A DNA stretch of 64,000 nt from Halostagnicola larsenii XH-48 (GTDB lineage: Archaea; Halobacteriota; Halobacteria; Halobacteriales; Natrialbaceae): positions 496,001-560,000 of the forward strand of contig NZ_CP007055.1 of the NCBI RefSeq assembly GCF_000517625.1, in the 5' to 3' direction. The notes below the pieces were generated by a model. That model did no database searches, had not been told where the DNA came from, and saw nothing but the letters and a program-made list of their open reading frames with translations. Position 1 is the first letter of the stretch. Every line of letters starts with the position of its first letter. Below, piece after piece: positions 59,898 through 64,000 of this stretch. The position numbers and the translations under genes were made by a program.

Positions 59898-60785
59898 CTA
59901 CAGATACGCGCAGGTGTTCGTCAGTTCGCCGACCTCCTCGATACCGATGGTTACGCTGTCTCCCTCCTCGAGCAACACCGGCGGCTCCCGGTAGACGCCC
60001 ACCCCCGGCGGCGTGCCGGTGAAGACCAGATCGCCCGGCTCGAGCGTGAACGCCTGACTGCAAAACGAAACCAGTTCGTCGATGCCGAAGATGAGGTTCC
60101 CGGTCGTCGACTCCTGCAGTCGCTCGCCGTTTACCTCGGCCCAGATCTCGAGGTCGTGGGGATCGTTGACCTCGTCGGTCGTCACGAGGTCCGGACCGAT
60201 CGGCGCGAACGTATCGAGGCTCTTCCCGCGGACCCACTGGCCGTCGCCGTGCTGGAGGTCCCGCGCCGACACATCGTTGCCGACCAGATAACCCGCGACG
60301 TGCTCGAGCGCTTCGTCCGCGCTAACTCGACGCGCTTCGCGCCCGATCACGGCGACGAGTTCCGCCTCGTAGTCGACCTTTTCGGTGAGATCCGGATCCC
60401 AGGAGACGGTGCTCTCGGGCCCCGTAACCGCCGTCGGGAACTTCGAGAAGAGGACCGGCTCGTCCGGGATCGGGTTGTCCCCCTCCTCGGCGTGATCGCG
60501 GTAGTTGAGCCCGACGCAGACGACCTTGTTCGGGTCGCTAATCGGCTCGAGTCGCGTCACTTCGTCGGCGTCGTACGCGCCCGTTCCCGTCTCCGTTGCG
60601 TACTCGAGGGCGAGTTCGGCCTTCCGTCGCCACCGCCAGTCGGCGAGGAGGTCTGTCGTCGCTCGAGGTATCCCGATGCCGGCGCTCGAGCCCGCTTCGG
60701 AGAGGCTGATGACGGTCCCGTCGGTCGTCGATACGCCACACCACGGTTGGCTCGCATCCGTCGTTCGATATTGTCCGATTCGCAT
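59898..60785 (-). CDS. Fumarylacetoacetate hydrolase (FAH) family protein
   Basis: A 295-residue FAH-superfamily enzyme. It has CVGLNYRDHAEE, VLFSKFPTAVTGPESTVSWD, the metal/substrate motif VDYEAELVAVIGREARRVS, GYLVGNDVSARDLQH, KSLDTFAPIGPDLVT and the closing VFTGTPPGVG. The family includes fumarylpyruvate hydrolases, 2-keto-3-deoxy-acid dehydratases and oxaloacetate decarboxylases, so the exact reaction is open. It is 43 bp after the amidohydrolase gene on the same strand, so the two form an operon under the shared operator. It is likely to act on a keto-acid produced in the same pathway. Confidence 0.86.
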   Translation of the reverse strand: MRIGQYRTTDASQPWCGVSTTDGTVISLSEAGSSAGIGIPRATTDLLADWRWRRKAELALEYATETGTGAYDADEVTRLEPISDPNKVVCVGLNYRDHAEEGDNPIPDEPVLFSKFPTAVTGPESTVSWDPDLTEKVDYEAELVAVIGREARRVSADEALEHVAGYLVGNDVSARDLQHGDGQWVRGKSLDTFAPIGPDLVTTDEVNDPHDLEIWAEVNGERLQESTTGNLIFGIDELVSFCSQAFTLEPGDLVFTGTPPGVGVYREPPVLLEEGDSVTIGIEEVGELTNTCAYL

Positions 60786-60828
60786 ATGTGGGTTTCTGTG
60801 ATTGATATTCGAATTCGGCCCGCAAGCG

Positions 60829-62187
60829 TTACAGATCCAGCCCCGCCTCGTCGATCAAGCGCCGACCGGACTCCACGAATCGATCGAACTCCTCGTGTAC
60901 GAGGGGATTGCGCAGTTCGCCGTCGCGTTTGACCGGTTCGCCGTCGACCAGCACCGTATCGATGTGAGACGGGTCCGACTGGAAGACGACGGTCTGGATC
61001 GGCGAGTGAGACGGCGCGGTCGTGAAGTCATCAGTTCTGATCGTGACGATATCGGCCCGCTTGCCGGGCGTGAGCGTCCCGATCTCGTCTTCCATGCCCA
61101 GCGCCTTCGCGCCTTCGATGGTCGCCATCTCGAGGGTGTCCCGACAGGTCAATCGCACGCTGGTGACCTCCTCGTCGCTCTCGAGGATCTTCTGGTTGTC
61201 AAGCATCCGCTGGACTTGCAGGCCCACTCGCATCTGCGCGCCCATGTCGCCGCTGATGTCCGAACAGACGTCGACGCCCCAAGTCGGCTGCCCGCCAGCT
61301 TCCAGAACCTTCCCCGTCACCGGGATCCCGTGGGCCATCTGCATCTCGACCTCCGGGGTCGCCGAGAAGGAGACGCCCTGCTCGACGGCGTGGTCGATGT
61401 CCTCCTGTGAGAAGTGGTTTGCGTGGGCAATGTTCACGTCGGGGCCGAGCATGTCCGAAATCGCGCCGAAACCCTGGTAGTCCTCGCCGTAGATCGAGGA
61501 GGGCCAGCACGCGGCGCCCATGTGAATCGTCGCGACGACGCCGAGTTCACGCGCGAGCTCGAGGTCGCTCCGGGCGACCTCCTCGGTGGTGAAGTCGGGA
61601 CCGCGAAGCGCAAGCCCGAGCGAGAGCAGGTCGTCGTCCACGATCTTTTCGTCGCGAAGCTTTCGGACGGCCTCGTCCGGATGGCCCTCCGTGCTGTCGA
61701 ACCACCACGTCGCCGCGTCGTTGCCCGGCGGCCCGTACGCGTACAGCGTCCGCAGTCCGGCGTCTTTCAACCCGTCGACGGCGCGTTCGGCGTGTTCGGG
61801 CGTGTTGATCGCGTGCGACCAGTCGAGCGCCGTCGTCGTCCCCGTGTGAAGTTTCTCGAGCGCCCCGAAGAGGTTCCCGAGGTACATGTCTTCGGGCTGG
61901 TAGAGCCCGGCGATGTTCCCCAGCATATCGTCGAAGTAGTCGCCCATCAGCGACCAGTCGCCGGCGATCCCCCGCACCTGGGTCTGCCAGAGGTGAATGT
62001 GCGAATCGACGAACCCCGGGATGACGATGCGGTCCGTCGCGTCGATCACGTCCGCGTTCGACGCGCTCAACCCGTGCCCGATATCGACGATTTCTCCCTC
62101 CTCGATCAGTACGTCCGCGTCCTCGAGCGTCCCGATCTCCGGGTCGAGCGATACCACCGTCCCGTTCTGGATTATTGTTCGTGACAT
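60829..62187 (-). CDS. Amidohydrolase, TrzA/SsnA-like deaminase family
   Basis: A 452-residue cytosine-deaminase-like amidohydrolase. Metal ligands: VIPGFVDSHIHLW (HxH), VATIHMG, IAHANHFS and DVCSDISGD (Asp). The N-terminal beta part (IIQNGTVVSLDPEIGTLEDADVLIEEGEIVDIG) and the closing TPGKRADIVTIRTDDF are family-typical. The Glu/His arrangement suggests an Atz/Trz or guanine-deaminase-like reaction, or hydrolysis of an N-C bond, but the substrate is unknown. The ATG at 62187 is selected; the frame extends to 62457 with non-conserved sequence. A TATA-like TTTTTATCC sits 25-35 bp upstream, with TTTAC-N6-GTAAA directly beyond it. First gene of the amidohydrolase-FAH operon. Confidence 0.88.
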   Translation of the reverse strand: MSRTIIQNGTVVSLDPEIGTLEDADVLIEEGEIVDIGHGLSASNADVIDATDRIVIPGFVDSHIHLWQTQVRGIAGDWSLMGDYFDDMLGNIAGLYQPEDMYLGNLFGALEKLHTGTTTALDWSHAINTPEHAERAVDGLKDAGLRTLYAYGPPGNDAATWWFDSTEGHPDEAVRKLRDEKIVDDDLLSLGLALRGPDFTTEEVARSDLELARELGVVATIHMGAACWPSSIYGEDYQGFGAISDMLGPDVNIAHANHFSQEDIDHAVEQGVSFSATPEVEMQMAHGIPVTGKVLEAGGQPTWGVDVCSDISGDMGAQMRVGLQVQRMLDNQKILESDEEVTSVRLTCRDTLEMATIEGAKALGMEDEIGTLTPGKRADIVTIRTDDFTTAPSHSPIQTVVFQSDPSHIDTVLVDGEPVKRDGELRNPLVHEEFDRFVESGRRLIDEAGLDL

Positions 62188-62221
62188 GTGCACATGGCTA
62201 GTCTTACCACGAGGATAAAAA

Positions 62222-62238
62222 TTTACTGTACGGTAAAC
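62222..62238. promoter_or_regulatory. Shared operator motif, copy 2: TTTAC-N6-GTAAAC
   Basis: Inverted repeat TTTAC (62222-62226), six bases, GTAAAC (62233-62238) in the 114-bp region between divergent amidohydrolase and TetR genes. It directly precedes a minus-strand TATA-like TTTTTATCC. It matches the arm sequence and spacing of copy 1 at 58636-58655. The TetR gene has its own TATA-like ATTATATGG (62271-62279). Confidence 0.65.
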
Positions 62239-62301
62239 CTCGCCAGTACCGTGTGCTCCTCGAGCAATCGAATTATATGGCGTTCTCACCAGAGTACGCG
62301 T

Positions 62302-62916
62302 ATGAGCGAGTCCGACGGGAAGGTTTCCGCCAAGGACACCGAAGCGGTGATCATGGAGGCGACCTTCCGTGCGCTGAGCAAGCACGGGTACTCGGATCTG
62401 CGAATGCGCGATATCGGCGAGGAGATGGAGCTGACCCGGCAGGTCATCCACTACCACTACGACGGGAAATACGACCTGCTCTCGTCGTTTTTAGAGTACG
62501 TCATCGACCAGTACGAAGGCAGCGTCGAGGTGGAGGCGGACGCGGACCTCCGGACGGAACTCGACGCTCGCATCGACCAGTGTCTGTTCGGCCCGGAGTT
62601 CGGCGAGTTCACCCACTGGGACCGCATGAAAGTGTACCACGAACTCTACGCCCAGGCCCAGAACGACGACCAACACCGGGAGATTTTCAACGAACACTAC
62701 GAGCGACTCCGCGGAAGCGTCGTCGAGGTCATCGAGGAGGGGATCGAACAGGGCGTCTTTCGCGATGTCGACGCTCGGCAGATGGGCCAACTCATCACCG
62801 ACGTCATCCACGCCGCGCGCGGGCGACGAATCTCGCTGGGTCACGAGGACGCCCCCGAACAGGCCCGCCGAGCCATCGACGAGTTCGTTCTCGACTCGCT
62901 CGAGATCGAGGACTGA
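62302..62916 (+). CDS. TetR/AcrR-family transcriptional regulator
   Basis: A 204-residue regulator. The N-terminal HTH is EAVIMEATFRALSKHGYSDLRMRDIGEEMELTRQVIHYHYDGKYDLLSSFLEYVIDQYEGSVE, a textbook TetR helix-turn-helix with the usual F/YxxKxxLL (YDGKYDLLSSF). The ligand-binding domain is about residues 75-204. TetR proteins bind 15-20-bp inverted repeats, which fits the TTTAC-N6-GTAAA motif in the same intergenic region. It is divergent from the amidohydrolase-FAH operon and probably controls it, itself and the BNR-DoxX/TatD genes 4 kb away. Confidence 0.92.
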   Translation: MSESDGKVSAKDTEAVIMEATFRALSKHGYSDLRMRDIGEEMELTRQVIHYHYDGKYDLLSSFLEYVIDQYEGSVEVEADADLRTELDARIDQCLFGPEFGEFTHWDRMKVYHELYAQAQNDDQHREIFNEHYERLRGSVVEVIEEGIEQGVFRDVDARQMGQLITDVIHAARGRRISLGHEDAPEQARRAIDEFVLDSLEIED

Positions 62917-62953
62917 GCGGGAACTCGAGGGCCTGGTATCGGGGAAAACGACG

Positions 62954-63004
62954 ATTCTTCGAGGGAGATCGTTATTCTTCGAGGGAGATCGTTATTCTTC
63001 GAGG
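62954..63004. repeat. 20-bp tandem duplication at the hydrolase gene 3' end
   Basis: The 20-bp unit ATTCTTCGAGGGAGATCGTT occurs at 62954-62973 and 62974-62993, and a third partial copy (11 bp) runs into the last codons of the alpha/beta-hydrolase gene. The duplication adds non-coding copies after the stop. Confidence 0.8.
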
Positions 63005-63930
63005 TGGGGAAGCTCCGCGGCGAGGTACTCGACGAACTTCTCGGGATGCTCGGCGTGGGGCAACAGCGTCGAGTAGTCGATGACGACCAGGTCCAGATCG
63101 GCCGCTTCGGCGAGATCGCGCCCGTCGCGCAGGGGCACGAGTTCCGCGTCTCGGCCCCAAACGAGCGTCGTCGGCGTCTCGAGGGCGGCGAGTTCCGTCT
63201 GGAGGTCGAACGACGGATCCGGATCGAGCGTCCCCGCCGCGAAGGAGCCGGGCGCGTACCGCGCGCCGGGCTGATGGGCGCTCTGCCAGCCGTAGGACAC
63301 CTGCTGTTCGTCGATGTTCGCCGAATCGTAGTAGCCGTCGCGGTCGTAGAAGTACCGGATCGACGGCTTGCTCGAGAGGAGGGTAAAAAGCGTCGTGCCG
63401 ACGACCGGCGTTCGAAACAGCGTCCGGAGCCACGGCCGCTCGGTTCCAGTTTCTGCCGTCGGACAGATGAGCACCAATCGCTCGAAATCGGCGTCGTCGG
63501 CCGCGTCGGCCGCGAACGAGCCGGTCAGTGACGACGCGACGACGATAGGTGACTCGGTCACGTCGGCTGCGAACTCGCGGATGAAATCGGCGTACAGCCG
63601 GGCCGAATACTCCAGCGGCGGCCGATCGGATCGGCCGAACCCGGGGAGGTCCACGGCGATCACGTGGTAGTTCTCCGCGAGTCGCTCGAAAATCGGCTCG
63701 AACTCGTTGGTGCTCCCGGCCGCGTGAATGCCGTGACAGAGGAGCATATCCGGCGCGTTCGGATCGCCCGCGACCGTATAGGAGATATCCATCCCCCGCC
63801 ACCGGTAGGTGCGTTCGACGCCCGGAAGCGGATTCTCGAGCTCGCCCGCCCGTCGCCTGAGCAGGCGGTTTCCGAGGACGGCTGCGCCAGCGGTTCCCAG
63901 CGCTCCGGCGAGTGCTGTTCGAAGCTTCAT
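62992..63930 (-). CDS. Alpha/beta hydrolase
   Basis: A 312-residue alpha/beta-hydrolase-fold protein. A hydrophobic N-terminus (LRTALAGALGTAGAAVLGNRLL) may be a signal anchor. The fold shows LLCHGIHAAGSTNEFEP (oxyanion loop), YHVIAVDLPGFGRSDRPPLEYSARLYADFI and the nucleophile elbow VVASSLTGSFAA. The elbow is A-x-S-x-T, not the usual G-x-S-x-G. Asp is in VWGRDAELVP and His in LLPHAEHPEKF. The ATG at 63930 is favoured over an earlier one 10 codons upstream. Esterase, epoxide hydrolase or haloperoxidase-like activity cannot be told apart. It is convergent with the TetR gene, not obviously part of its operon. Confidence 0.82.
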   Translation of the reverse strand: MKLRTALAGALGTAGAAVLGNRLLRRRAGELENPLPGVERTYRWRGMDISYTVAGDPNAPDMLLCHGIHAAGSTNEFEPIFERLAENYHVIAVDLPGFGRSDRPPLEYSARLYADFIREFAADVTESPIVVASSLTGSFAADAADDADFERLVLICPTAETGTERPWLRTLFRTPVVGTTLFTLLSSKPSIRYFYDRDGYYDSANIDEQQVSYGWQSAHQPGARYAPGSFAAGTLDPDPSFDLQTELAALETPTTLVWGRDAELVPLRDGRDLAEAADLDLVVIDYSTLLPHAEHPEKFVEYLAAELPHLEE

Positions 63931-64000
63931 AGCCAGCAATTCGTCGTCGATGCCCTTCAACTTGCGGCCGTCGATGGGGCCGTCTCTGGCGCAGCGCTCG

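Noticed and set aside
1-64000. Striking abundance of CTCGAG across genes
   Set aside because: Explained by favoured Leu-Glu codons (CTC GAG) in acidic haloarchaeal proteins and general haloarchaeal usage, not a specific signal.

Overview
The window is chromosomal DNA of a haloarchaeon (class Halobacteria). Evidence: high GC, very acidic proteins, and archaea-specific genes (CTP-dependent riboflavin kinase, CarS, Taw1, L15e, GEK1-type DtdA, archaeosortase A, GfcR, FtsZ1, a glutamate mutase subunit). Many genes have a TATA-like box 25-35 bp before the start codon and no leader. Family-level placement (Natrialbaceae-like) is only a guess. I support about 63 protein genes, one of them only 56 codons. 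I see no rRNA, tRNA, CRISPR array or intact insertion sequence.

Layout. 1-2.5 kb: 3' part of glpK and the membrane gene glpX (glycerol uptake and phosphorylation). 2.6-10.3 kb: phosphoglycolate phosphatase, taw1, the rbkR-ribB riboflavin pair, ilvE, a DUF502 protein with an 11-residue repeat tail, carS and an unknown. 10.38-11.68 kb: a lower-GC accessory patch with seven tandem 11-bp repeats before a winged-helix gene, a tiny glycine-rich membrane protein flanked by two similar divergent segments, and a GC-rich double palindrome. 11.7-25.6 kb: esterase, pyrE, thrS, gfcR, mamA, L15e, ftsZ1, dtdA, CaCA exchanger, aroE and an HHH protein with a recent internal duplication. 25.7-29 kb: pabB-pabA-pabC. 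29-36.9 kb: a saccharopine-dehydrogenase-like protein, a SHOCT protein, a DHH-family protein with eroded catalytic motifs, metallo-beta-lactamase-fold proteins, OsmC and a gamma-carbonic-anhydrase-like protein. 36.9-37.7 kb: a low-GC lipoprotein gene between two 23-bp near-identical repeats, one at the 3' end of an SDR gene. 38.6-43.2 kb: artA with an overlapping phosphoesterase, then a Tat-dependent GMC dehydrogenase pair. 43.3-50.1 kb: a tetrad-repeat membrane protein, two hydrolases, gatB and an acyl-CoA synthetase. 50.2-55.2 kb: coiled-coil gene, smc, scpA. 55.6-63.9 kb: a catabolic accessory region.

The best candidate for an undescribed system is the 57.1-62.9 kb catabolic island. A TetR-like regulator gene diverges from an amidohydrolase-FAH operon, and a TatD-like hydrolase gene diverges from a BNR-repeat/DoxX operon. 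Both divergent promoter regions carry the same inverted repeat, TTTAC-N6-GTAAA, placed directly upstream of a TATA-like box. This suggests one regulon with an unknown substrate.

Other regulatory signals are a palindrome over the rbkR promoter, a perfect 9-bp inverted repeat spanning the ftsZ1 start codon, the helical-phase 11-bp repeat array, and paired promoter-like decamers before thrS. All functions are inferred by reading; no database search was run.
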